Source: Opitutia bacterium UBA7441
Lineage (GTDB): Bacteria; Verrucomicrobiota; Verrucomicrobiia; Opitutales; Coraliomargaritaceae
Assembly (NCBI GenBank): GCA_002480015.1
Contig: DLQD01000152.1
Span: 26,009-90,008, forward strand
DNA length: 64,000 nt
Direction: 5' to 3'
Positions 18,534 through 26,397 of the stretch are shown in pieces. Under the pieces are notes generated by a model that worked only from the letters and a program-made list of their open reading frames with translations, had not been told where the DNA came from and searched no databases. A program made the position numbers and the translations under genes. How positions within the stretch are numbered: position 1 is the stretch's first letter; every line of letters begins with the position of its first letter.

Positions 18534-19352
18534 CTATCGATGTAACCGTTTGATATCTTTAAGAGCCTTACGCACATCCCAGTAGTTGACTTCATTGTCG
18601 TTGCGTATGAACGTGGAGAGAAGAGATTTGTCGCAAATATTATTAATCATCCGCGGTATGCCCAAGCTGCCGGCTGCGATTTTCTTAATTGCCCGAGAGG
18701 TAAAATGGAGTGGCCCTTTGCAGCCGGCTAGAGAGAGGCGATGAAGAATGTAAAGGTGCACTTCGTTCGGTGTGAGGGGTTTAAGGTCGTAGTGCACGAG
18801 CACTCGCTGACGTAATTGACGGAGGCGGTCCTCTTTCAGCTTATCGTTGAGCTCCGGCTGCCCGATGAGTATGATCTGAAGGAGCTTTTGATCGTAGGTC
18901 TCCAGGTTGGAGAGCATGCGCAGCATTTCCATGATTTCGAACGACAAGTTCTGTGCCTCATCGATGATGACCACGATCTCACGCTCGGCGTGAATGCGTT
19001 CGAGTAGAACATCATTCATCTTGTCGAGCAGGTCGTTTTTCGATCGGGCTTTGGCTTCTTCGCCCAGCTCCTTCATGATGCCGCGAAGTAATTGTGTTTC
19101 CGACACGCGCGGGTTGAGTAGGAGCGCGGTATCGACCTCCTCGCGATTTTCCAGCTCTTCCAATAGTTTGCGGCAGAGCGTGGTTTTTCCACAGCCGACT
19201 TCGCCGGTTAGCACGATGAAGCCTTTCTTTTCTTCGATTCCGTAACGGAGATGCTGGAGCGCCTCTTCGTGGGTGGGACTGAGGAAGAGGAAACGCGGAT
19301 TAGGCGTCACATGAAAGGGCATTTCCTTAAATCCGAAGTATTCGAGATACAT
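18534..19352 (-). CDS. ExeA/GspA-like AAA ATPase, 272 aa
   Basis: AAA-type ATPase with Walker A GEVGCGKTT near residue 51, Walker B VVIIDEAQN, and the typical ExeA start MYLEYFGFKEMPFHVTPNPRFLF. The C-terminus is a short helical lid region. Unlike ExeA of Aeromonas (about 540 aa) it lacks the C-terminal membrane and peptidoglycan-binding part, so it is the ATPase module only. It pairs with the GspB-like gene downstream. Confidence 0.9.
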   Translation of the reverse strand: MYLEYFGFKEMPFHVTPNPRFLFLSPTHEEALQHLRYGIEEKKGFIVLTGEVGCGKTTLCRKLLEELENREEVDTALLLNPRVSETQLLRGIMKELGEEAKARSKNDLLDKMNDVLLERIHAEREIVVIIDEAQNLSFEIMEMLRMLSNLETYDQKLLQIILIGQPELNDKLKEDRLRQLRQRVLVHYDLKPLTPNEVHLYILHRLSLAGCKGPLHFTSRAIKKIAAGSLGIPRMINNICDKSLLSTFIRNDNEVNYWDVRKALKDIKRLHR

Positions 19353-19410
19353 AGCTTAGTGTAGAATACCCTTTCCATATCTGGAAAAATGGCCTTTTTT
19401 AGAATGTCTG

Positions 19411-19716
19411 ATGTCAAAAAAAACCGCCCAGCGAAAAGAACGTGCTTTGGTGCTCATGTTGATGGGCATGTTGTGCGTGTTGGTCGTATTTTTTGGCGGA
19501 CTCGTGTTAAAGACGCATCGAGAATACCAAAACTTTCAAGCGCGTGAAAATAGGATCGAGGCCAAGCTCATACAAGCTCGAAAAGAGTTTGCCCAAAAAG
19601 AGGCCTACATGGCGCGTTTGATCAACGACCCCGAGTTTCTGGAGCGAGTCGTCCGCGAGCGGCTTGGTTACGCGCGTCCGGATGAGTTGCTCTTTCGTTT
19701 TTCGGAAGAGCCGTAG
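19411..19716 (+). CDS. Septum formation initiator family protein (DivIC/FtsB-like), 101 aa
   Basis: Short bitopic membrane protein: a transmembrane helix at about 12-34, a coiled coil (RENRIEAKLIQARKEFAQKEAYMARL in parts), and a C-terminal segment DPEFLERVVRERLGYARPDELLFRF that is diagnostic of DivIC/FtsB proteins. These proteins bridge the divisome with FtsL. It is divergent from the ExeA-like gene. Confidence 0.9.
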   Translation: MSKKTAQRKERALVLMLMGMLCVLVVFFGGLVLKTHREYQNFQARENRIEAKLIQARKEFAQKEAYMARLINDPEFLERVVRERLGYARPDELLFRFSEEP

Positions 19717-19803
19717 GGGACGAAGGGGAGACGTTTGACGTCTATTTGACGGATACTCGCGTTCGGGTTTGCTTTTTTCGGCACGGCTTTCCACCCTAGA
19801 TTT

Positions 19804-21234
19804 ATGTCAATATCCACAAAGGCACTCATTGAGTCCTTCGCTCAAGCAGGGCAGGGGCAAGTCTTTCAATTTTTCGATCAATTGGACGCGGACGGCCAAG
19901 CTCGGCTCGTCGCTCAAGCTGAGACGATCGATTTGGCGGAGGTCGATGCCCTCGTCGCAGAGCACGTCAAAGCTGCACACGAATCCAAGCTCAATCTCGA
20001 TGGCCTCCAGCCCGCGTCTTACAAGGCGCTTCCAAGCAAGGGCGGCGATTCCGCTCAATGGAAAGCCGCATGGGATGCTGGTTCGGCTGCGATCCAGGCG
20101 GGCCGCGTCGCTGCCTTCACCGTAGCCGGCGGCCAGGGCACACGCCTCGGCTACGACGGCCCGAAGGGCACCTATCCCATTACACCAGTCACAGAAAAGA
20201 CCCTCTTTCAGGTCTTCGCCGAGAAAATCGCCCGTTCCGGGGAGCGCTTCGGCGTAACGATTCCCTGGTTTATCCTGACCAGCGAGATAAACAACGATGC
20301 CACTGTTGCGGCTTTTGAGGCGGCAGATTACTTCGGCCTCGACCGCGGGTCGGTCCATTTCATCGTCCAAGGGCTCGTGCCCGCCGTGGACTGCGAGGGA
20401 AAGATCTTGCTGGCGGCAAAGGGTAAAATTGCTATGACGCCCGACGGTCACGGCGGTTCCCTGCGCGCCCTCGTTCGCTCCGGTGCGATCGACAAAATGA
20501 AAGCACAAGGCATCGACATCGTCAGTTATTTCCAGGTCGACAACCCGATCGTGCAGTGCATCGATCCAGCCTTCATCGGCTTCCATGTCCTTGGGCAGTC
20601 GGAGCTTTCCAGTAAGATGGTGCCCAAAGCCTACGCGCTCGAAAAGGTCGGGCACTTCTGCATGCAATATGGCACCGCGCTTGTCGTCGAATACAGTGAC
20701 ATGCCCGCAGAGCTACAGGAGGCGACCAATGAGGATGGGTTTATCCGCTTCAACGGGGGGAGCGTGGCTATCCATGTTTTCGACCGCGACTTCATCGGCC
20801 GAGCGGGGGGCACTGGCGAGGGTGCCAAGCTTCCTTTTCACCGCGCCGATAAAAAGATTCCTTATGTCGACGCTAGCGGAGAGACGATCAAGCCAGACGA
20901 GCCCAACGGCGTGAAATTCGAAATGTTCGTCTTCGACGCGCTGCCTCTTGCCAAAAACCCCGTCATTATCGAAGCCTCGCGCGCAGACGACTTCAGCCCA
21001 GTGAAAAACGCCGATGGCGTCGATTCGCCAAAGACCTGCAAAGAAGACCAGCTTCGCATGTTTGCCCGTTGGCTTAAGGCCGCCGGCGAGCGCATCGAGA
21101 CGGACGACAGCGGTTTGCCAAAAATCACTTTTGAAATCAGCCCACGCTTCGCGGCTGACGAAGCTGACTTTGTCGCCCAGTGGGGCGGGCTCGACCCTAA
21201 ACCGGCGATCACCGAAGGCACGGTGATCAAGTAG
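19804..21234 (+). CDS. UDP-N-acetylhexosamine pyrophosphorylase-like protein (UDPGP family, UAP1 type), 476 aa
   Basis: UDPGP-family nucleotidyltransferase. The nucleotide-binding loop is VAGGQGTRLGYDGPKGTYPI. It also has IPWFILTSE, a metal/uridine motif APDGHGG-like TPDGHGGSLRAL, and FQVDNPIVQCIDPAFIGF. These match the eukaryotic UAP1 (UDP-GlcNAc pyrophosphorylase) pattern much better than bacterial GlmU or GalU. UTP with GlcNAc-1-P, GalNAc-1-P or Glc-1-P are the likely substrates; which one is unknown. The phosphohexomutase gene 37 bases downstream presumably supplies the sugar 1-phosphate. Confidence 0.85.
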   Translation: MSISTKALIESFAQAGQGQVFQFFDQLDADGQARLVAQAETIDLAEVDALVAEHVKAAHESKLNLDGLQPASYKALPSKGGDSAQWKAAWDAGSAAIQAGRVAAFTVAGGQGTRLGYDGPKGTYPITPVTEKTLFQVFAEKIARSGERFGVTIPWFILTSEINNDATVAAFEAADYFGLDRGSVHFIVQGLVPAVDCEGKILLAAKGKIAMTPDGHGGSLRALVRSGAIDKMKAQGIDIVSYFQVDNPIVQCIDPAFIGFHVLGQSELSSKMVPKAYALEKVGHFCMQYGTALVVEYSDMPAELQEATNEDGFIRFNGGSVAIHVFDRDFIGRAGGTGEGAKLPFHRADKKIPYVDASGETIKPDEPNGVKFEMFVFDALPLAKNPVIIEASRADDFSPVKNADGVDSPKTCKEDQLRMFARWLKAAGERIETDDSGLPKITFEISPRFAADEADFVAQWGGLDPKPAITEGTVIK

Positions 21235-21271
21235 TCAATCACCACTCCACCTTGAATTTTACATCCACACC

Positions 21272-23236
21272 ATGCGCTTAATTGAAGAAATTGAATCCGC
21301 CGGAGCCCAGGGCTCTCTTTTGGAAAGCACCGTCGCCAATTTGAAGATTTGGGCGAACGCCGACTTCCTGCCCGATTGGGTGGGTGCCAGCATTGCCGAA
21401 CTTGTCGAGAAGAGCGCATGGGAAGAGCTGAATGACCGCTTTTACCAAAACATGGCCTTCGGAACCGGGGGCATCCGTGGGCGCACGATCGGTAAAATCA
21501 CGACTGCCGCTGAGACGGGTAAGCTCTCAGAAATGGGCACGCCCGAGCACGCCGCGGTCGGTACGAACGTGCTGAACGATTTCAACCTCATCCGAGCGAC
21601 CGTGGGTATGTTCCGCTACGTGGAGAAATATCTCAAAGACAGCGGCCGATATGATTTGCCGCGCTTTGTGATCGCCCACGATGTACGCCACTTCTCCCGC
21701 CACTTCTGTGAGCTCGCGGCTTCGACTTGGTGTAAGCTTGGTGGACAGGCCTTGATTTTCGAGGGACCACGCTCCACTCCTCAGTTGAGCTTCGCGGTTC
21801 GCCAGTTCAAAGCTACCTGTGGAGCAGTCATTACTGCCAGTCATAATCCCCCGCACGACAATGGTTTTAAAGCTTACTTTGAGGACGGTGCACAGGTGGT
21901 CTCTCCACACGCCGAAGGCATTGTCGATCTCGTTAATCAGGTGGGACTCGAGGAGCTGACTCAGTTCCTCGACGTCGATCTTAGCCCAGTCATCGTGCTG
22001 GATGCAAAAGCGGACGAGCCATACCTCTCGATGCTGGAAGAAATGGTCGTCGATACCGACGTTATGAAAAACGAGTCGCCCAAGGTAGTTTTCTCGCCGA
22101 TCCACGGCTGCGGTGCGATCAGCTCGGTGCCGGTGTTGAAAAAACTCGGTGTCGAAGTCATCGAAGTGCCTGAGCAGATGCAACCGGACGGGCGTTTCCC
22201 GACCGTCAAATCGCCCAACCCGGAGAACGCCGAAGCTCTTGAAATGGCCATTGCTAAGGCCAACGAAACCAAGGCCGATGTTGTCCTCGCAACGGATCCT
22301 GATGCCGACCGTATGGGCGTCGCCGTCCGGAGTCGAGCGGGCGAAATGGTGCTACTTTCCGGCAATCAAATCGGCACACTGCTGGCTGAGTATCGTATCT
22401 CCACCCTGAAAGATGCGGAGATTATCCCCGAAGATGGTGGGGACAACACCGTCCTGATCAAAACTTTCGTCACCAGCCCGATGCAGGAAGCTGTCGCCAC
22501 CTGGCATGGCCTGAAGACGATAAATACCCTGACCGGCTTTAAATGGATCGGCGAAAAGCTCGCTGCTTATCAGGCCGAGATGGAGGCCGCGCTTTTTGAG
22601 AAGGAGGGCCTCGTCGTCGATTACGACGCTTGTGATGTCTGGACGAAGGCCGACCTCATGCTGGATTACTCGACTTATTTCGTCTTTGGCGGTGAGGAGA
22701 GCTATGGCTATCTGGCGAGCGATAAGGTGCGCGACAAAGATGCCAATGCCGCGGTTGTCATGTTCTGCGAACTGGCCGCATACTTGAAGGCTCAAGAAAT
22801 GACCTTTCCCGAGTATTTGGACGCATTGTATTTGCAGCATGGATACTACGAAGAAAAGACCATTAACATCTACTATGAGGGTGCTGCCGGTTCGCAGAAG
22901 ATCAAAAACATCCTCGAGTCCTACCGCGAGAATCCGCCCAAGGTCTTTGGCGAGGTGAGCGTTTCTGGCTTCATCGACTTCGGCAAGGATGAGATCATCG
23001 ATGCCGACGGCAAGCGCATCCCGCCGCAGGATTTTTACTTCCTCGAGCTGGGTAACGGCTACAGTTTCGCGGTCCGCGGTTCCGGTACCGAGCCTAAAAT
23101 TAAGTTCTACGTATTCGGCCGCTCTGATGTGACCGACCCGGAAGAACTCGATCAGGTCAAAACCGATGCTGCGGAAATCATGCAAAGCATGCTCGCCGCG
23201 ATCGAAGCCGACGCCCGCAAACGCGCTGAAAAGTAG
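21272..23236 (+). CDS. Phosphoglucomutase/phosphomannomutase family protein, 654 aa
   Basis: Alpha-D-phosphohexomutase superfamily. The catalytic phosphoserine loop is TASHNPPHDNGFK, the metal loop is ATDPDADRMGVAV, the sugar-specificity loop GGEESYG is present, and the phosphate-binding loop GSGTEPK lies near the C-terminus. Length above 600 aa resembles PgcA and the PGM2 family rather than the 460-aa PMM/GlmM enzymes. It interconverts sugar 6- and 1-phosphates. Downstream of the UAP1-like gene in the same direction, probably one operon feeding UDP-sugar synthesis. Confidence 0.92.
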   Translation: MRLIEEIESAGAQGSLLESTVANLKIWANADFLPDWVGASIAELVEKSAWEELNDRFYQNMAFGTGGIRGRTIGKITTAAETGKLSEMGTPEHAAVGTNVLNDFNLIRATVGMFRYVEKYLKDSGRYDLPRFVIAHDVRHFSRHFCELAASTWCKLGGQALIFEGPRSTPQLSFAVRQFKATCGAVITASHNPPHDNGFKAYFEDGAQVVSPHAEGIVDLVNQVGLEELTQFLDVDLSPVIVLDAKADEPYLSMLEEMVVDTDVMKNESPKVVFSPIHGCGAISSVPVLKKLGVEVIEVPEQMQPDGRFPTVKSPNPENAEALEMAIAKANETKADVVLATDPDADRMGVAVRSRAGEMVLLSGNQIGTLLAEYRISTLKDAEIIPEDGGDNTVLIKTFVTSPMQEAVATWHGLKTINTLTGFKWIGEKLAAYQAEMEAALFEKEGLVVDYDACDVWTKADLMLDYSTYFVFGGEESYGYLASDKVRDKDANAAVVMFCELAAYLKAQEMTFPEYLDALYLQHGYYEEKTINIYYEGAAGSQKIKNILESYRENPPKVFGEVSVSGFIDFGKDEIIDADGKRIPPQDFYFLELGNGYSFAVRGSGTEPKIKFYVFGRSDVTDPEELDQVKTDAAEIMQSMLAAIEADARKRAEK

Positions 23237-23240
23237 TCGG

Positions 23241-23327
23241 GTTGGCTTTGCCGCCCGCTCGCATGCACGGTTCAGTTATTTTTCCTTCGAGAACTCTTGG
23301 TCAGACCTAGCGGGGCGGCCAGCCAAC
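23241..23327. repeat. Long inverted repeat after the phosphohexomutase gene
   Basis: The left arm (GTTGGCT, TT, GCCGCCCGCT) at 23241-23259 pairs with the right arm (AGCGGGGCGGC, C, AGCCAAC) at 23309-23327. There are 17 base pairs, one bulged G, and a loop of about 49 bases. No T-run follows. It lies between convergent genes. Confidence 0.75.
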
Positions 23328-23346
23328 ACTGCTACAATGCATGGTG

Positions 23347-23373
23347 CAAAAAAACGCTCCATAGGGCGCTTTG
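23347..23373 (-). terminator. Possible intrinsic terminator of the acyl/sugar-transferase cluster
   Basis: On the minus strand AAAGCGCC, a short loop, and GGAGCGTTTTTTT can pair with one bulge and one mismatch, and a seven-T run follows. It begins 8 bases after the AMP-ligase stop codon. Confidence 0.5.
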
Positions 23374-23380
23374 TAAAACC

Positions 23381-24643
23381 TTATGGATCTGATCGCTTCA
23401 ACCTGTCCGTCACATTCAAATGTTTAGTCAAGAAGATCTGGCTAGGGATTTTCCAAGGAGACAGCTTTCCGCGACAATGATTCCGGATCTTACGTTTCCA
23501 CTCGCGTATGTCTCGATCCGAGGAGGTGACTATTTTTGCACAGATTTTATTGCCCGTAATCGGATCACCGACCCCGTAAACGTGGCTGGCTTCGATGCCT
23601 TCAATTGTATCGAGTTGCGCTTCCACTTCGGCAGGGTGAACTTTTCGTCCGCCAACATTGATAAGCGCGCTGGTGCGGCCGATAATGCGGAGATTGCCGG
23701 CCTCATCGGTTTCGACGAGGTCGCCGGTGGCATACCAGCCGTCCGCCTCTAGGTTGTTCGAAGCGGCGTTGAGATAGCCGAGTATACGTGACGGTGTTTT
23801 GAGCCAGAGTTCGTCTTCGACGATTTTCCATTCTGTATCTGAGTCTTCGATACGAAAAAAAAGACTGTGCTTGTCGACGCTTTTGATGCGGATCGCTCCT
23901 GTTTCGCTGGTGCCGAACTTTTGCTGGAGTTGCGCTTTGGGGAAAGCTACTGCCAAGCGTTGGAGAACCTTTTGCGGCATGGCTTCCGCTCCGTAGGCGA
24001 TGATCTCGACGGAACTGAGGTCGTATGTTTCGGCGACATGTGAGAGAAGCATTAAGTTGAGGAAGGTGGGTGAGGCGGGGAGCACGTTGGCTTTGTGCCT
24101 GGCTATGGCAGTGGCTGCGGCCTCTGGCGTGCGGCTCTCGGGGACGATGAGCGTCGACCCTGAGAAGAGGCAACGGAAGGCGGAGTCTAGCCCACCGATA
24201 TGATCGATCAGGAGAAGCAAGAGGCTTCGGTCCTGGCGACTTTTGAGGCTCTGATAGCGGTTTAAAAGCGCGTCGAAGTTATGCAGCATGCTTTTCGGTT
24301 CGCCGCTCGTTCCGCTGCTGAAGAGTATGAGGCCACTGCCTTCAAGCCGATCGTAGAGTGGGGAGGATGCGGCGATCCGTCGCATGCGGGCACACTCGGT
24401 AGTCGGTATTTCCAGCGGAAGCGGGAGAGCGATTTGGCCGCGTTCGGCGATGGCAAGCAGGGTGGCGAGGCCTTCGATTGTGGTCGGCGCTTGGACTTCA
24501 ATGACCGCGGATTTGGCACGAGGCAGATCGGCGGCGGTTTGCTCGATGAGTTCTATGAACTCCGCGTATGTCCATGCTCGCCCAGCTTCGAAGCAAGCAG
24601 TGCGCTCGGCGTAGGTTTGCAGTTTTGTATGGATCCACTTCAT
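23381..24643 (-). CDS. AMP-dependent acyl ligase (ANL superfamily), 420 aa
   Basis: Adenylate-forming enzyme that activates a carboxylic acid with ATP and passes it to a thiol (CoA or ACP). The ATP loop is ILFSSGTSGEPKS, an FGTSETG motif follows, then the YATGDLVETDEAGNLRIIGR hinge. The C-terminal Lys region (RGKLSPWKIP) is present. At 420 aa it is shorter than most acyl-CoA synthetases (500-600 aa); the reduction is in the N-terminal domain. It is the last gene of a minus-strand cluster with SDR, ACP and sugar transferase, so its natural acceptor may be the ACP encoded two genes upstream. Confidence 0.88.
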   Translation of the reverse strand: MKWIHTKLQTYAERTACFEAGRAWTYAEFIELIEQTAADLPRAKSAVIEVQAPTTIEGLATLLAIAERGQIALPLPLEIPTTECARMRRIAASSPLYDRLEGSGLILFSSGTSGEPKSMLHNFDALLNRYQSLKSRQDRSLLLLLIDHIGGLDSAFRCLFSGSTLIVPESRTPEAAATAIARHKANVLPASPTFLNLMLLSHVAETYDLSSVEIIAYGAEAMPQKVLQRLAVAFPKAQLQQKFGTSETGAIRIKSVDKHSLFFRIEDSDTEWKIVEDELWLKTPSRILGYLNAASNNLEADGWYATGDLVETDEAGNLRIIGRTSALINVGGRKVHPAEVEAQLDTIEGIEASHVYGVGDPITGNKICAKIVTSSDRDIREWKRKIRNHCRGKLSPWKIPSQIFLTKHLNVTDRLKRSDP

Positions 24644-24677
24644 GCCACCAATTGCATTAGCTTGCTTCTACCCATGA

Positions 24678-25373
24678 CTAGCACACACCGCCGAGATACA
24701 GCACCTGTCCGGTGATGAAATTGCTCTCCTCGCGCAGGTAAAAGTCGACGGCGTTAATCACGTCTCTGACTTCGCCCAGACGTTGGATTGCCTGTCGAGC
24801 GATTAGCGCATCCATCTTGGCCTGCGGCACGCCGCGGATAAGGTCAGTTTCAATCGGAGTGGGGCCAATCGCGTTGACAGTGATGCGCAGTTCGGCCAGC
24901 TCGCGGGCTAGGATACGGGTCAGGCTTTCAACGGCGGCTTTGCTGGCGGCATAGATGGCTTCGCCCTCAAGGTTGAGAGGGTGAGCAACTGTAGTGAAAT
25001 TTACGATACGGCCGGTCTTCGTCCTGCGCATGAGCTTAGCCATTTCACGGCAGAAGAGAAAGGTACCGAGCACGTTCGTCTGGAGGATGCGATTGACCGT
25101 ACTGGCGGGGGTGAGCAGCGCGTGGTTCATCGAGGCGATACCTGCGTTGTTAAGTAAGGCTTCGACCTGGCCATAGTCGGAGTGAAGTGTACGCGCCATC
25201 GCAACGACGGCGTTTTCATCGCTCACGTCGAGTTCGAAGTGGCGGTAGTTGACATGCTTGATACTGGCTTCGCCGCGTGAGCAACCTGCTACGCGCCAAC
25301 CTTCGCCGAGGTAGTGTTGGGCCAGTGCTTGTCCAATACCCTTGCGTGTTCCAGTGATGACGATTGTTTTCAT
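24678..25373 (-). CDS. Short-chain dehydrogenase/reductase, FabG-like, 231 aa
   Basis: NAD(P)H-dependent SDR. The cofactor motif is TGTRKGIG (TGxxxGIG), the NNAG motif is present, and the catalytic residues sit in IYAASKAAVESL (YxxxK). The family includes 3-oxoacyl-ACP reductases. The ATG overlaps the stop codon of the ACP gene (ATGA), showing tight translational coupling. This suggests it reduces an acyl group carried on that ACP, although a sugar substrate cannot be excluded. It is followed by the AMP ligase after 34 bases. Confidence 0.9.
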   Translation of the reverse strand: MKTIVITGTRKGIGQALAQHYLGEGWRVAGCSRGEASIKHVNYRHFELDVSDENAVVAMARTLHSDYGQVEALLNNAGIASMNHALLTPASTVNRILQTNVLGTFLFCREMAKLMRRTKTGRIVNFTTVAHPLNLEGEAIYAASKAAVESLTRILARELAELRITVNAIGPTPIETDLIRGVPQAKMDALIARQAIQRLGEVRDVINAVDFYLREESNFITGQVLYLGGVC

Positions 25374-25666
25374 GAGGGCATTCTTTCGATCACCGCATCG
25401 ACTAGGGCAGCGACGCTGCGGTAGGGTGAGTGACGGGCGCTCATCGCTTTCTCATCGGCCAGTGTGACAGAAACTCCGAATTTTTCGGTGAGCGCATCTT
25501 CGACGTCAGCGATGAGGTTGACGAGTGCCATGCTGTCGAGGGCACCGCCTTCGCCGTAGAGCGGGCTGTGGGTGGTCGGGCTTTTCAGAGCGTTGAGCTC
25601 AAAGTCTTCGGCCAGTAGCCGGACTGCATCCAGTATCAGGGCTTCGATGGCGTGGCGGTCAGGCAT
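25370..25666 (-). CDS. Acyl carrier protein (dedicated, non-FAS), 98 aa
   Basis: PP-binding domain with the phosphopantetheine Ser in GALDSMALVNLIADVE, where the family consensus is (D/L)DSL/M. It is longer than the fatty-acid AcpP (about 78 aa) and has an extended loop before helix II, so it is probably a specialised carrier rather than the housekeeping ACP. It overlaps the SDR start codon by 4 bases and lies 13 bases after the sugar transferase. Expected to need a phosphopantetheinyl transferase encoded elsewhere. Confidence 0.88.
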   Translation of the reverse strand: MPDRHAIEALILDAVRLLAEDFELNALKSPTTHSPLYGEGGALDSMALVNLIADVEDALTEKFGVSVTLADEKAMSARHSPYRSVAALVDAVIERMPS

Positions 25667-25679
25667 AGTCTATGGGGGC

Positions 25680-26255
25680 TTAATCTTCGTGGCCAAAGAA
25701 TTCACTGCGGGTGGCGAGGCCTTCTTCGGTGATATTGTCGCGACGGAGCACGGTTAAAACAGTTAAACCGAGAATTTTCAGATCGAGCAAGAAGGAACGG
25801 TGCTCGACATACCAGACGTCCAGCTTGAATTGGCATTCCCAGGTTAGTCCGTTGCGTCCGTTGACTTGTGCCCAGCCAGTGATGCCGGGGCGTACTTCGT
25901 GGCGGCGGGCCTGCTCCGAGGAGTAACGATTCAGGTAATGCGTGGGGAGTGGACGAGGCCCCACCAAACTCATGTCGCCCTTGATTACATTCCACAGTTC
26001 GGGCAATTCGTCGATGCTGGTCGAACGGAGAAACCGCCCCCATGCGGTGAGGCGATCGGCATCGTTCCCGATACCCTCCCGCATGCTGCGGAATTTGAGA
26101 ATGTCAAAGGGGCGTCCTCCCTGGCCAGCACGGGTTTGCCGAAAAAAAAGTGGTCGGCCAAACTGGATAGCCTGCAAAATGATTACAATTACTAGCGGGA
26201 GACTGAGTGCAAAGAGCAGCAGCAGGGTGCAGATGATATCAAAGGCGCGCTTCAT
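25680..26255 (-). CDS. Undecaprenyl-phosphate sugar transferase (bacterial sugar transferase family), 191 aa
   Basis: PglC/WbaP-type phosphoglycosyl transferase. It has one N-terminal membrane helix (about 6-28), then LKFRSMREG, STSIDELPELWNVIKGDMSLVGPRPL in parts (catalytic Asp-Glu in the DELP motif), and RPGITGWAQVNGRN. It moves a sugar 1-phosphate from a UDP-sugar to undecaprenyl phosphate, the first step of a glycan. The short form (about 190 aa) lacks the four-helix N-terminal domain of WbaP. The ATG at 26255 (MKRAFDI) is the family start; an in-frame ATG at 26318 would add 21 residues. Confidence 0.93.
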   Translation of the reverse strand: MKRAFDIICTLLLLFALSLPLVIVIILQAIQFGRPLFFRQTRAGQGGRPFDILKFRSMREGIGNDADRLTAWGRFLRSTSIDELPELWNVIKGDMSLVGPRPLPTHYLNRYSSEQARRHEVRPGITGWAQVNGRNGLTWECQFKLDVWYVEHRSFLLDLKILGLTVLTVLRRDNITEEGLATRSEFFGHED

Positions 26256-26397
26256 GAAAGGTTTTTTGTAAGGAGATATTACGAGCAGCGATATCATTGA
26301 TCTATGCACATCAGTCAAACCAAGCTTTGACAGATAATCCTAATTAGGCAGGATGAAAATCTTATTCATTAATTAAATTACGCAACGCCCAATCATC

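Noticed and set aside
22352..23185. Long antisense ORF (277 aa) in the phosphohexomutase gene
   Set aside because: Shadow of a high-GC gene; the product has no recognisable motif, while the sense frame has all catalytic loops.
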